A stretch of DNA of 64,000 bases, taken from Pleodorina starrii (taxonomy: Eukaryota; Chlorophyta; Chlorophyceae; Chlamydomonadales; Volvocaceae). The notes under the pieces were generated by a model, which was not told where the DNA came from, did no database searches, and was given only the letters and a program-made list of their open reading frames with translations. This document shows positions 45,601 through 58,142 of the stretch, piece after piece; the first letter of the stretch is position 1; the number at the start of each line of letters is the position of its first letter. The position numbers and the translations under genes were made by a program. The stretch is taken from NCBI GenBank assembly GCA_030267565.1, contig BRXU01000008.1, positions 496,001-560,000 on the forward strand, read 5' to 3'.

Positions 45601-48600
45601 CCGCCTCCTCCGCCTCCTCCGCCTCCTCCGCCTCCAGCTGCGCCGCCTCCCCCTCCAGGCCGTGCAGCCGCAGCAGCTCCGTGGCGGCGAGCACACCCCG
45701 GGCGGCCACGAACGCCCTGTATTGGGGATTTGGGGTGGACGTTGGCAACACATGACTTGACGTGACCTGACCTGACCTGACGTTATGGGGGCAGGACCGG
45801 ATCAGGACGAGACACAGGAGAAGGACATGGTAGGACGGGACAGAGGTTGTAACGCATAACGGCCCATTCCATGCAGGTAAGGACCCCTGCACGGCAGCTT
45901 CAGGGTGCTGCGCTGTGCTGTGCTGTGCTGTGCTGCGCTGGCGAAAACGAGTCGCGTTCGTGGAGCACGACCGAGGGCGGTTGCTGACCACACCCCTGAA
46001 CACGGGCGCCGCTCCACGCGGCAGTGCTCCGGGCGCAACCCGGCACCAAGATGCAACCCCCGTCTGCCTCCTTCAGATGGTCTTCAGGACCTGGACTTCA
46101 GGACCTGGACTTCAGGACCGGGGCCAGCGCCAGGGCCAGCGCCAGGCAGTTGCCGGTACACATCTCAGACAGTCGGTACTGCCGTAGCTGCTTGCGCGCG
46201 TGGCAGGTGGGTGGGTGGGTGGGTCCAATTACGGGCACAGAGCCCGTTGCACTGCATTTGCACTTGATCTCAGGCTAAGCCACGACAGTCCTGGCCCCCA
46301 TGTCCGCGCGCTCTTCCGCCCACCCCGTCCCGCCCCTCGCGCCCCCTTCCACTGCTCCTCCACACTGCTCGCCTGAGGTGCTCCAGGTAGTAGGTGCGGT
46401 ACAGCTGCCACACCAGGCCGGAAGCCGCCACCAGCGCACCCGCCAGACCCTCCAGAGCCCAATCAGAGGTGTACCTGACAACAGGGGTGGTGTGTGTGTG
46501 TGTGTGTGTTTGGGGGGGGGTATCCACGCGACCCCCATGCGTATGCAGAGGGAGGAGGGTGGCGGAAGGATTAGAAAATGCTGTTGGCATCGGCAAGCTG
46601 AGGGGAGCTGGCAGGGGGCTGGGAGGTTATTGGTGGCAGTGAATGGACATGGATACCATAAGCCGGTGGCCTTTGGGCAAGTTGGGGAGAGTCGACGGCA
46701 TGAGAGGGCCGAGGTATGCCGAGGAATGCTCTTTACTTAGGGACGGGGGGGGCAGCGGAGGGACAGCCATGTTTGCGAATGCGTTGACAAGGTGCAGAGG
46801 GAGGCCGTCCCCTTCCGCCTTCCGCCTTCCGCCCGCTGGAAGGCACATCCTTACCTACACTCGCCGCCCTCCTCCGACCTCTCCTCCCCTCCTCCCCCGC
46901 AATCAGATATCCACCCACCCATTGCACCCTAAGCCCCCTCCCTCCCTCCCTCCCTTCCTCCCCTTCCCTCCAGCTCTCACCAGGGCAGCACCGCCTGCGT
47001 GAACAGCACCGGCAGAGTGCAGCCCAACAGCACCGAAACCACGCGCGCGACAAACAGCTCCGCCGTGTCCTTGGTGGAGGCGCAGTACGAGGTGCCGTAC
47101 TGGCACAGCACCATGGACTGGAGGGTCACCAGGCCCAGAACCACGCCGTACAGCAGCCGGCTGGAGGGCAGGCAGCCGGTCTGGAGGCGGCGAACATCCC
47201 GCCAGTGGGGAGGGCGGCGAGCGAGGGGATCGGCGAGCGAGGGGGACGACACGGACAATACGGGTGAGAAAAAGCGGCTGGAGGGGGAGCGAGCGACCAC
47301 GTGACTCTCGGACCACGTGATTTCGAGAGCAGTTTCAGACGCGAGGGCGAGGGCGAGGGCGAGGACGAGGGCGCGGGGGCGGTGAGCGGGGCTGTGAGCG
47401 GTGGCGAGGAGTGGCGGTGAGGATCCGTTCCCGACCAGCCCAGAGACCAGGAGTCGGCGTTTCAGGCAGAAGGGAGGGGCCGCGCCGATGAGATGAGATG
47501 AGATGAGATGAGATGAGATGAGATGAGATGAGATGAGATGAGATGAGATGAGATGAGATGAGATGAGATGAGATGGGCCAACCGATAGAAGCCCCGGCGG
47601 CAACCACTCGAACACGCCGCCCTACCCCCCTGACCCCCTGCTCCTCCCTCCGCCCCCGCTCCTCCCTCCTCCTCCTCCTCCTCCCCCTCCCCCTCCCGTC
47701 ACTCACCAGGAACGTGGCCGCGCACACCACCGCCATGATCCCCAGCGGGCTGTGGTTCAGTCCCGGGGTGAGCAGCACCGCCAGACCCAGCGAGCCCCCC
47801 ACCAGGGTGCCACCCGCACGCAGAGCCACCCGGCTCAGAGTGGACTCCACCTGAGAACACAAACACAAGCACACGGACACGGACACGCACACGGACACGG
47901 ACACGCACACATGCAGGCCATGGGAGGTGAGGGCACCGGGTGCGGGATGGGGGGGTTGTGAACACGGGTAGTGGGGTTTGCGCGTGTTTGGACGGGAGAG
48001 GGGGGAGGAGAAGGCAAAGGAAGGGACCAAGGGACGGGTGCGCCTGGGAGCGGGAAACAGAAAAGCTCAAGGGAGGCAGCGGCTACGCAACGCGGACGCA
48101 CGGCGCAAGCAAACTCCACCAAACGATCTGGACGGTTCGCCTGCGCGGGTCCTTTAACCACGCGCCGAAAGAAACGTGACCGTGTTCTGCATGGGTCTGC
48201 TTCCCAAACGTGTGCTTGAACACAACTGGGCGTCTGCAAAACCTCAGTCACCTCAGTCACCCCCGCCCCAAGATTTGCGCCGCCAGGAGTCCCAAACCCC
48301 AAGTCGGTCCGCCAAACCGCCACAACCGTCCCTCCCGTCCTTCTTCTGCCCTCCCTCCCTCCCCCCTCCCCTCAAAACTTAGTGCCCCAGCGTCGCGCTC
48401 TTCAGTCTGCTCCAACCCCGCCAGCCCCCTGGCATGCAGGCTTGGTAACCGTCACCCAGTTTGCCCGCAGCCCGTTTCTCCCTCCCCCCCAATCCCTCCC
48501 GCCCCCTTTCACTCTCAACCCACAAACCCCATCTCCACCCTCTCCCCCCTCCTCTTCCCTCCTCCACCCGGCCTCACCCTCCTCCATCCCCTCGGCCGCC

Positions 48601-51600
48601 CCCTATCCCCTCCCCTCGCCTCCCCACACCCCCTTCTCCTGGTGGCCTGCGCACTCGGCCGGTGTGGTGGGGAGCCGAATCCTCACGGTCCGCCACCCGG
48701 CCCCTCCTGCACTTCGCACCTTCCCGCGCCCCGCATCGTCTTCCCGCGCCCCGCTGCCCCCGCCCTTTCCGCCCGCCCTGCCGTCGTTCTCCCCTTCTCC
48801 TCGTCCTTGCTCTTGCCCTCGTGCCCCCTCGCCCCGCCCCGCCCCGCCTTCCGTCCCTCCCAGCCTCGTCTTCCTTCTGCTGTTCTCCTTCCCTTTGCCG
48901 TTCTCCTTGCCATTCTCTTTTCCTTTGCCCTTTCTCCTCTGCCTTTCGCCTCCTTGCCGTCGTACGTTTTGCCCATCCGTATCCCTTTCTTCTCTGCCCC
49001 GCCGCCCCTTCCTGCCCTCTTTTGCGCCGCGTCGCCGCCCCAGCTCCTTCGTGGGTTTATGTGTGTATTGCCTTGCTTGCCTGCCTGCTCGCTCCTTCCT
49101 TCACTGCCATTGCCGTTGCCCATTGCCGTTACTCACGCCCTTTTTCCTTCGAAATCTTCCCGCTTCGCTTCCTCCATTGAGCGCAGGTGAGTCTACAATC
49201 TGTCGGGTTGTTCTGTCCGGGCGTTCGTGCCGTTCTTGTGCTGTCGCGTGTAATCGTCCGTCTGGGTTGGTCTGGCGGCGACGCGGTCGCAGCGTATTTT
49301 CAGCTCGGTAAGGTTACAGGTATGTTCGGTAAGTATTACTGGGTTCTGGGTCCGTTCGCGAACGCCGTCTCCGTCTCCGCTGCGGTATCACTTTTTACAC
49401 CCCCTTCTCCCCCTTCCTCCCCTCTCACCCTGTCCGCCATGCTGACACTGGTGGCAATGAACGCATACATCAGCGAGTAGCGCCTCAGCAGCACCGCATC
49501 CCGCCGCGCCGCCAGGCCCAGCAGCAGACACAGCATGAACGACGTGGCCGCCCAGTACTTGGCGCCGAACTGGAACTTGCGGCTGGACAGAAGCGCGGCG
49601 CGGCTGGACAGCAGCCCGCCACCTCCACCCGGGGCAGCCGCCGAGCCTCCACCGCCTGCCCCCGGCCCCAGCCCCAGCCCCAGCAGCAGGCGCAGGTTGA
49701 TGGCGGTGACGGAGGCGGCGTTGAGGACCAGTGGGAGGCCCAGAGACAGCTGCGGGGTGGGGTTATCCAGGGGTGGGGTATAGGCCGGAGCCCGTGAGGT
49801 GGGGCGGAGTGGGGTAACAAAGGCGTGTGGGGCCGAGGAGGGGGGGGCAGGGGGGTGATAAAGAGGATACCGCGGCGGAGGGACGGGGCCCGGGGGGAGG
49901 CCGGTGGGGGAGGCCCGTGGGGGAGGATGGGCTGTGGGCGGGGGCTGGTGGAGGTGGGTCTCGGGACCACAGCCGGTGAGTGAGTGGACAGAGGGCGGAG
50001 AAGGGTTGGGTTGGGTTGGGTTGGGTTGGGTTGGGTTGGGTTGGGTTGGGCGGAGAGAGGAGAGGCGCAGCGGATGATGGGGTGGGGTTGGAGACGGATG
50101 GGGAGTGCAGGTGCAGGCCAGGTCGGAGCTTCTTCTGGGGACGCCCGAGCGAGGAGTGAAGAGGCCCGAGTGGTGTTCCGCCTTCCCCCGGGAGAGCGGC
50201 CGCTACACAGCAAGCGACCTCTACGGAGAAAAGCATTGCGAGGCGATGCGCGCTCGTGGAACCGAACCGAAAGGAACCGAACCGAAAGCTTCACACATGA
50301 CGCCAAATGTTGTTTCCCCAGCAGCCACCCCACCAGCACGGAGCCCCACCAGCACGTGCGCCCTCCCTCACGACGACACGGGACCCACGTGGCCACCCAC
50401 CTACCCAGCACCCAACACATCGCTCACACCGACCCAAGTGCGCAGCAAGGCGCGGCTTCCCCACCGCCCTTCCCCCTTCCGCGCGCCACGCCGCACCGCC
50501 TGCTGCCGCCACACCCCTCTCACCCCTCCTCCCCCACTCTCACCTGCACCACCTGCCCGGCCCACCGCCACTCGTCGCACCGGCGGCCCCACCACGGACC
50601 CAGCGCGGCGCGCATTCGTTGGAGACACCGAAGCGCCCCCGCCACCGGCCACCCTCGTTCAGCTGGCGCAGCAGCAGCAGCAGGTGCAGCAGCCACTGGT
50701 GGGGCCACGCGTGACGGCGGCGGCGGCGGCGACGGCTGAGGCGGCTCCGGAGCCGTGACCACCAGCACCACCGGCGCGGGGCACCCCGCGTCGGCGCTCC
50801 CATCGGACCCGGCAGGGGAGCCGCCGGATGACCCACGGGTCACTCCAGCGATTCGCTGGTCCGGTCCGACGTCCCCCATGCCGTCGCCGCTGCCACCGCT
50901 GCCGTCGCCGCCTGCTGCCTCCCCCTTTCCATTCCCGACCGCCCTGCCGCACCCGTTCCCGCAACCAAGGACGCTGTTGACGGTCCCGCCGCCGTAGCTG
51001 CTGCTGCCGTTCCCGGCGCCGTTGGTGTTGCTCGGGCAGCTGTCTCCCGCACCTGACGCACCAGTGGCCGCGGCGACAGCAGCAGCGGCCTCAGCGCCGG
51101 AACCGGCGGCGGCGGGGCCCGGCGGCTGCTGTTTGCCGCCGAGCGCCTCCTGTACGGCAGCTTCCATCTCGTCCATTGCGTTGATGATGCCCTCCGTGAC
51201 GGTCCACAGGAAGTTGAGCGCCCGAGACTGCGACCGACCGAGAGGGAGGTGAGCGCAACCACTATCGGTACGGCACCGACGGGCAGGCGGCGTCTAGGGA
51301 CCCAGAAGGGTGCGGTGGCGACCTCCGGAGCGCCTCCACAGAGGTCTCCACTTCCCACTACTACTACTACTAGGGGGGAGAAACGCGACTTTGGGGAGAG
51401 GCTCATAGCGAGGACCGGGTGAGCGAGGCAGGGTGAGCGAGGCAGGGTGAGCGAGGCAGGGTGAGCGAGGCAGGGTGAGCGAGGCAGGGTGAGCGAGGCA
51501 GGGCTTCGAGCGAAGCGAGCCCTGTTGAAGGGAGTGCGCAGATTTGGCGTCACGTGGCGCCAAACAAGGAGCCATCCACCACTGGGGGGCGCCGCGTGGA

Positions 51601-54600
51601 GGCAGCAGCAGCAAGGGACGAGCAGGGGGATGAACAGCCGCATGCCGGCATCACGACCACGCACGATCCCCAACGCGATGACCAATCAGGGCCGCCTTCC
51701 GCCTTCCGCGCCCCGCAGCCCACTGAATAGCGCAGAGCGCGGAATGCACGACCGCTGACGCGCCCCTGGAAGCCGCAACTCGCAGCTGCTGCCACATTCC
51801 GACCGCCGCTGCTGCTGCTTGCCGGCAGTCACGGTCGCTGCTGCCGTACGGTACGGCACCCACCTGTTGCAGCCCCAGGATGGGGATGCGGCCGCCCCTC
51901 AGCGGCCGGCGGCGGCCGGCGGCGGCGGGGTGTTGGTGGTGATGCTGGAGATTGTAGTGGTTATAGTGGTAGTGGTTGTGGTGATGGTGGACCGACGCCG
52001 ACAGCAGCGGGCCCCCGTTGCCCCCGTTGCCCCCTCCGGCTCCTCCGTCGAGTGAGGGAGTGCTGCTGCCAGCTCCGCGCACTCGAGCCCAGTAGGTGGA
52101 CAGCGCGTCCCGCACCACACCGCGCAGCCGCTGCTTGGACTCCTCCCAGCCGCCCACCGCAGGGAAGGGGAGCGACGCCACCGACCCGTGGGTCTGTGGG
52201 CCCCAGGATGGGCGGGGAGGAGAGCCAAGAAGAGAGGGGTTGTGAAATGACGAGCATCAGGACATGACATGACAGGAGAGGACATAACCCAAACCCCGCC
52301 TAACCCCGCCGGCAGGCGGGTGCCCGGGGTACCAGACACAAGACACAGTTACGATGTCTCGAGTGCTGCCGGGTCCGTTTGGTAGCGTCACCTCCGTTCC
52401 ACCGCTGCCGCAGCACGCATGTCAGATGCACCTCACTCACCTGCACACCTTATAAGTAAACTGCACCCGGTACTCTCCGCTTTCCGCTTTCCGCTTATCG
52501 CATTTCCGACCGTCCGCCCACCCTCTGGACCACCGCCCACGGAGCAGGCATGCACAACACCCAGACAAGCGCTGCCCTTGCCATCACCTGTTTGTCACCA
52601 ACCATTGGGGCCCCGCCGTCCCGCTTCCTCCCCTTCCTCCCCTCGCGTGTCGCTCCCTGGAGGCACTCCGCCACCGCGATGCTCATGGCTGCGCAGCTGG
52701 CCGCCACCTCGCCGTACACCCGCCTGTACGGCACTGCAATATTGGCTCCCAGCATGGCCACCAGATTGGCCTCCGCTCCGTCCCCCCCCAGCAGCGGACC
52801 ACCCTGTAGGAGGGGGCCCGGGAGGGGGAAGAGGGGGAGGCGGCGGAGTCGGGTGTGCGGCCGGAATGCGGTGCCTGCGTCGGGCACCTTGCAAGGGGAG
52901 AAGACTCCCGTATACACGTCGAGACGCCCCCCCTGCGTGTCCACCTGCCTGCCTGAGTGACCCGCCGCCGTCACCGTGACAACCCCCCACCCACCCACCC
53001 ACCCCCACACCTCCACCCCCCACACCTTCACCCACCCATCCTTACGCACCCATCCCTACGCACCCACGCGCCCCAACCCCCACTGTACCTGCGTCAGGCA
53101 CTCCAGTGCCGCCACCCGGTCGACCAGCACCTCACAGCCGCGCAACACCCGGGACCAGGCGGCTGCGCGGGAGGGTGGCAGGGGGCATGGAGAGAGGGCG
53201 GGAGGGAGGGAGGGAAGGAGGGCGAACCGCAATCCAGTCGGCAGGCTGCGGCGTAAAAGCCACGAACAGACTGGCAAACGGGTCGCGGAGTCAACCGGGG
53301 TACTGCGCAGGGCCTGCTGCAATAACTGCCTGCTGCCTTAACTGATGAATTGAAACCAAAAGTGCGGCAGAGGTTAGGTTGCCACGTTGCTGGTGTGTGT
53401 GCCGCCGACGCGACGCGACGCGACGCGCGCTGTTCGGCTTCCCGCATGCACCGCACACCCGTGTTCCGACGCGGGTGCGCGGTAAGCCGCCTCCTCTTAC
53501 CACGTCGGCACCACGTCGGCCCCACGTCGGCCCCCCAAGCTACACAGCCAAGGGAAAGGAAAGGAACTTGCCGCCAAGTCCACCCCACACCCACCAGCCG
53601 CTGCTGCGCACCCATGAGCCGGAGAACCGCCCGCTACCGCTACACGGCAACTCACCCAGGTCACACGGCCCGGCACACATCCAGGGAGGCTCCAGCGCCG
53701 CCGCCGCCGCGCACGCCCCCGCCCTTGCCAGCAGCGGCCGCAGCGCCGACACGGGCGCCCACGCCACCGCCGCCACGCCGCCCATCAGCCCGCCGCCGCT
53801 CGCCGCCGCCGTCGGGCCCGCGCCCGGCCCCGGCAGCGCCGCCGCCACGGCCGCTGCCGCCGCCGCTGCCACCACCTCATCCTGTTCGTGCTTGGCGCCG
53901 CCCACCGCCGTCTCCGCCTCCACCGCCTGCAGCTGCCGCTGCCTCCCACGGCCCCACTGTCGGTCCCGCCAACGACCCCGGTGCGGGCCTCTCTCCTCCC
54001 TTCCCACCTCCCTCTCCTCGCCGCCCGCTCTGCCGCTCGTCTCGCCCTCTTGTAGCTGCTGCTCCCTGGCCTGATTCCTGTCCTTCCCCTTCCCCTTGCT
54101 CTTGTTCTTCTCCTCCTTGTTCTTATCCCCGTGGCGCGGCGATGCGGGGGCGCCGGAGGACGACACGCCAGTAGTGGGCATGTGCATCAGCTCGAACGCG
54201 CTGGGGGACGGCCGGATGCCGCCCGGCGGCGCCACGGGCGGCGGCGGCTGGCGCGCGTCGGCGCCACCGACCCGCGGGTCGGTCGGCGCCGTGGCCTCGC
54301 GCAGCAGCCGCAGGAAGGCGTCCTCGTCCTCCATCACCTCCTCAAACTCCAGCCCCAGCTCCGCCTCCTGCTGCTGCGGCTGCCACATCATCCGGCCCCA
54401 GCCCCAGCCCCAGGGCCACTGCACCCGCTCGTCGTCACTCGACGCCGAAGATGACGCGTAGCCTCCGCCGAAGCTGCTGTCGTGCCGGCTGACGCAGTAT
54501 TCGTCGCCGTAGGACGAGTCGTTGCCGTCGGCGGCGGCGGTCCGTCCGTCCAGCTTGTCCAGTGCGGGACATGAGGCCACGCCGGGCAGGCGGCGACTGC

Positions 54601-57600
54601 TGGGGCGGGCGGGCTGCCGCAGCCACCCTGGCGGCTGTGCCGGAGGAGGAGGAGGAGGAGGAGGAAGCCCCTCAACGTGCGGGGGCGGCGCCACAGGTGG
54701 CCGGGGGGCGGCTCCCCAACCGTACGCCGCAGCCACCTCCGTGCCCGTCGCTGGCCCCACGCCGGAGACGGTTGCACTGCGGGGCCCGAACGGGGCTCCT
54801 CCCGACATAGACGTGGTTCCCAGGCGGTAGAGCCGGTGCTGGTGGTACACGTGGGGCGGGTGGGAAGGCCGGGGGCCGCCATGCTGCCAAGGCTCCCCAG
54901 CCGATGTCCCAGCAGGGAGCGAAAGGCCGGGAGTGCCCGCGGCGCCCGGCGGAAGGGCGAGGGACGACGGCGATTGGGGTGAGAAGCCCACTTGCCGGGG
55001 CCGCCGGCCGGCCGGGCCTTCGCCGTCGCCATAATCATCGTCGTCAGCATCCTCGCGTCCTTCACCTGACCCGTGGGTCACCTGGCCGCCGGCCCGCGGG
55101 TGGGCGGCGGAGGGCGGCGGCGGCGGCGGCGGCGAGGCCAGCTCCGGCAGCTGCTGTGCGGCGGAGTCCTGTGCGGTCAGCTGCACCTCGCTGATGGGGG
55201 GGAGGTCGGAGGGCGGGTGCCGGTGGTCGGTCGCAGAGCTGGAGACCCGGCGGTGAACGAGCGGAGAGGCCCGCGGCTCCGGGGGCTGAGGAAGCGGGGC
55301 CGCCCCGGCCGGGGCCTGTGCTGGGACCTGAGCCTCGGATGCGGGGACGGCGGCGGGGGCGGGGGCTGGCCGCCAGGGGTCGTGCGGGCAGAGCGCGCGG
55401 CTGGCGATACTGCAAGGGCCACGGCGTGATGCGGGGGCGGGGGCGTATAGGTTCGTCACACCATGTGGTTTGGCGGCGGTCCAGAGGCCCTGCGCCTGCA
55501 CGTGCACGTGCGCTGCGGATGCCGGCGCGGGCAGCGCTCGTTGCCCCGATACGACATGGTGGGTGCCAGCTGGGTGTTGTCAAAAGGCCCCACTTCCCTG
55601 GCCCGCCCTGCCCTGCCCTTACCCGCCCCGCCCTGCCCTCGTGCCCTGCCCTGCGCTGCCCTGCGCTGCCCTGCGCTGCCCTGCGCTGCCCTGCGCTGCC
55701 CTGCCCCGCCCTGCCCTGCACCGCTGCCCCTGCCCTGCCCCGCGCTGCCCCTCGCTGCCCTGCGCTGCCCTGCCCTGCGCTGCCCCTCGCTGCTCACCTG
55801 CTCGCCGCGTGGCCGATTCCGCGAATGGCCGCCGCCGTGTCGGCCCGCATCTCGTCCATCGCCAGGGAGGGCAGCACCAGCACTGACACCAGCGCACACG
55901 TGCCCGTGCCCAGCAGACTCATCAGCAGCAGCGGCCCAATCACCTGGGAGGGTGCAGGGGGAACGATAGAAGCATAGGCGGGACCAGGTGCGGGGACCAG
56001 GCGCGGGTGCGTATCGAATGGCGGTCATCAGCAGTTCCCAGTCACAGTGGCAGATGGTAACATTCGCAAGTGGCGGCCGCGGTCGGCACCAATGCAGGGG
56101 CCCGGGGCCCGGGGGCCGCCCCAGCCACGCATGGCCCCAAACCATCACGTGGGCCAGGCCGGCTAGGCTGCGACTACCACCGTCCCGCCCTCCCGCCCCC
56201 CGCCTCGCCGCTCCTGACAGCCACACAGAGTGGCCCCGAGCGCGGGCGCATTGAGTCCACATTCTACCTCTTCCTCCTTTCCCAAAGTCCGTTCCTTTTC
56301 CATCTTTAACAGCCCTCCAGACGCGCCCACCCCCAACCCCCCCGGCAACAATATTTCCCCGCACCAGCAATGACCCCCCCCGCCCGCCCATCCCCCGCCC
56401 TGCCCTCCCCCGCCCTGCCCTCCCCCGCCCTGCCCCTCCCCGCCCTGCCCTCCCCCGCCCTGCCCTCCCCCGCCCTGCCCTCCCCCGCCCTGCCCTCCCC
56501 CGCCCTGCCTGCCCTTACGTCTTTCCACAGTACGGCCAGGTCGGCCGTGAACTGCCCCGCGATGAGCACGATGCCGTATCCCAGTGTGCCCAGCAGCCCT
56601 CCCAGCCACAGGTGCGAAGGGTAGGGTGCGCCCACCACCGCCCGGTTGGCCACCAGCAGCCCCAGAGCCGCCACGCCGAGGAGGCACAGCACGGCGGTGT
56701 GCGTGCTACAGCCCACCAGTTCGCCGCCGCAGGTGGATGGGGCGGCCAGGCGTGAAAGGGTGAGCTGCGGGGTGGGGATGCGGGGGGGAAGCGGGCGGAG
56801 TTACCATGTGGGGTTGGGGGATGTGGGGACGAGAGACTTGTGGCAGCAGTGAAGTGAGAGATGCTGAAACAACGGGGAAGCGGGGCGCGGCGGGAAGGAT
56901 GACGTTGAGGACCTTTGAACGGATGGGAAATTTGGCGCTGTGCAAGCCAGCAAGGTATGGGAGGCTCCGACAGGCGGGCGGTGCTAGCTGCTAGCCTAAG
57001 CGGTGAGAGCTGCCAACGTAAGCGGCAGAAGAATGCGGCTAGTGGTCGCTCTTTGGCACCCTGCGGGGGGTGGAAGAGTTTTGCCGTACTCACCACGACG
57101 CCGCCAAGCAATATGCCCCCCACTAGCCCGCCCAATTCTGTGGCTGACGCCTGAAGCCGCGTGCCGATGTGGTTGTCGGGCGACAGCACCGCCAGCGCCA
57201 CCGCAAGCATCACAGCGCTCAGGCAAGACAGGCGAAAAGTCAGGGGCCTGCGATGGACGCGACCCAACCACCAGCGACAGTCACGTCAAGGACGAAAGCA
57301 AGAGCGACGGCACCCCCAGGAAGGCTAGCCACAGGAAGGCTCGTCACAGAAAGGTTGATAATTCAACGCTGTGGAAAAAGCGGGAGGCAGCGAGTTGTGA
57401 TACCGCCGCTCGCAGAGCGCAGCGCGGCCGCATTAACCGCCCCATCACCTTTTTTGCCAAATGCGTATGACACCCAACCATATGCAAGCAGAAATGTAAG
57501 GACCAAAAGGAGCGACATCAACTTACCTGATGAAAACGAAAAGGCCAACAACGAGGACTGCAATCGTGAATTGGACAGCGGTCTGGAAAGGAGGCGATAG

Positions 57601-57651
57601 AACAAAGCACCGCAGTTGGTCCACACCAGCTAATCCTAATCGTGACGCCAT
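42694..57651 (-). CDS. Large FUSC-type (fusaric-acid-resistance-like / aromatic acid exporter) membrane protein
   Basis: Eighteen exons join in phase: 57651-57527, 57247-57094, 56764-56519, 55943-55798, 55409-53656, 53162-53089, 52803-52588, 52193-51864, 51227-50544, 49749-49429, 47850-47707, 47180-46981, 46474-46373, 45716-45281, 44562-44473, 44051-43899, 43542-43240 and 42951-42694, about 1911 residues. Exons 1-4 give about six membrane segments (FTIAVLVVGLFVFIRPL, LGGLVGGILLGGVV and others). Exons 10-12 give about six more, with the FUSC signature RVALRAGGTLVGGSLGLAVL. This two-half layout is that of FUSC/ArAE-type transporters of plants, fungi and bacteria, which move aromatic acids or other anions. 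Exon 5 alone adds about 585 disordered residues, and exons 8, 9 and 14 add more Gly, His and Gln-rich loops. One intron (46372-45717) is GC-AG. The substrate and the membrane in which it resides are unknown. Confidence 0.85.
45717..46372 (-). other. Probable GC-AG intron in the FUSC gene
   Basis: Exon 13 ends CACCTCAG and is followed by GCGAGC, the common algal donor GTGAGC with T changed to C. Joining to GGCGTTC at 45716 keeps phase (LEHL-R-AFVAARG). No GT donor of the right phase lies nearby. If the exon were not spliced here it would read on to a stop at about 46275. Confidence 0.6.
47487..47575. repeat. (GATGA)n pentanucleotide microsatellite
   Basis: About seventeen perfect five-base units (GATGA on the plus strand, TCATC on the sense strand of the FUSC gene) lie in the intron between exons 11 and 12. 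Confidence 0.97.
50003..50050. repeat. (TTGGG)n microsatellite
   Basis: About nine TTGGG units lie in the FUSC intron between exons 9 and 10. The G-rich strand is the plus strand; the transcript reads (CCCAA)n. Confidence 0.97.
51421..51503. repeat. 14-bp tandem repeat, about six copies
   Basis: Unit GAGCGAGGCAGGGT is repeated head to tail in the FUSC intron between exons 8 and 9, with no visible mismatch until the last copy. Confidence 0.95.
55640..55795. repeat. CTGCGCTGCC / CTGCCCTGCC tandem repeat
   Basis: Imperfect ten-base units fill much of the FUSC intron between exons 4 and 5 and stop right at the exon-4 donor. Confidence 0.9.
56392..56515. repeat. 15-bp tandem repeat (CCCTGCCCTCCCCCG)
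   Basis: About eight near-perfect units abut the exon-3 donor at 56518 in the FUSC gene, purine-rich on the transcript side. Confidence 0.93.
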
Positions 57652-58142
57652 TTGAAAAAGTAAATCCGTAACGGAGCCGTTGCTTGAACGAGCAAACCAG
57701 AGCAGACAGGATGCTCCAAGCAGTTGGACGTTGACGCTTGAATTACGGCTCTACAGCGAACCTAAGTCGAGCAGCAATGTTCGATTTGTTACTCTATGAA
57801 ATACCAGGCGCGCATAACTCATTTACTGCCGGAATTTCCGTCTTCAAGGGCTTTCGCATCTTGGTAAGCGGCAATGCCGAACGATGACGGAACGAACTAA
57901 GTTTAGTGTTGCACCTGTTCAATTACGATTGTAAATGGACTCGCGCGTCCTGCCGTGAAGTCATAATCAACGCCGTACATCTCACCGGTTAGCGTATGTG
58001 CGTATCCACAAAGGCGGCATGACATCCGGCTTCGAGTCAGAAGATTACGGTTAACTAAGTGACTATCACCGTGTTCATTACAGTTAATCAACCTTGCCGT
58101 GATGGAGCTACCGTGTTTCGGACCGGGGGCGGCACTACGAGC
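57652..58142. other. 5' flank of the FUSC gene
   Basis: About 490 bp, AT-richer than the gene, presumably promoter and 5' UTR. A minus-strand open frame at 58091-57903 has a CxxC pair (CRLCG) but no family match or splice context. Nothing else is supported. Confidence 0.45.

Noticed and set aside
46271..46474. FUSC exon 13 read through to a stop as the end of the gene
   Set aside because: Further in-phase exons with membrane-protein-like and FUSC-like sequence follow at 45716-42694, so a GC-AG splice is more likely.
50003..50050. (TTGGG)n as a telomere-like tract
   Set aside because: The unit does not match the green-algal telomere TTTTAGGG, and it sits within an intron of a well-supported gene.
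57903..58091. 62-codon minus-strand frame with a CxxC pair
   Set aside because: It begins with no supported context, lies in the FUSC 5' flank and has no recognisable family.
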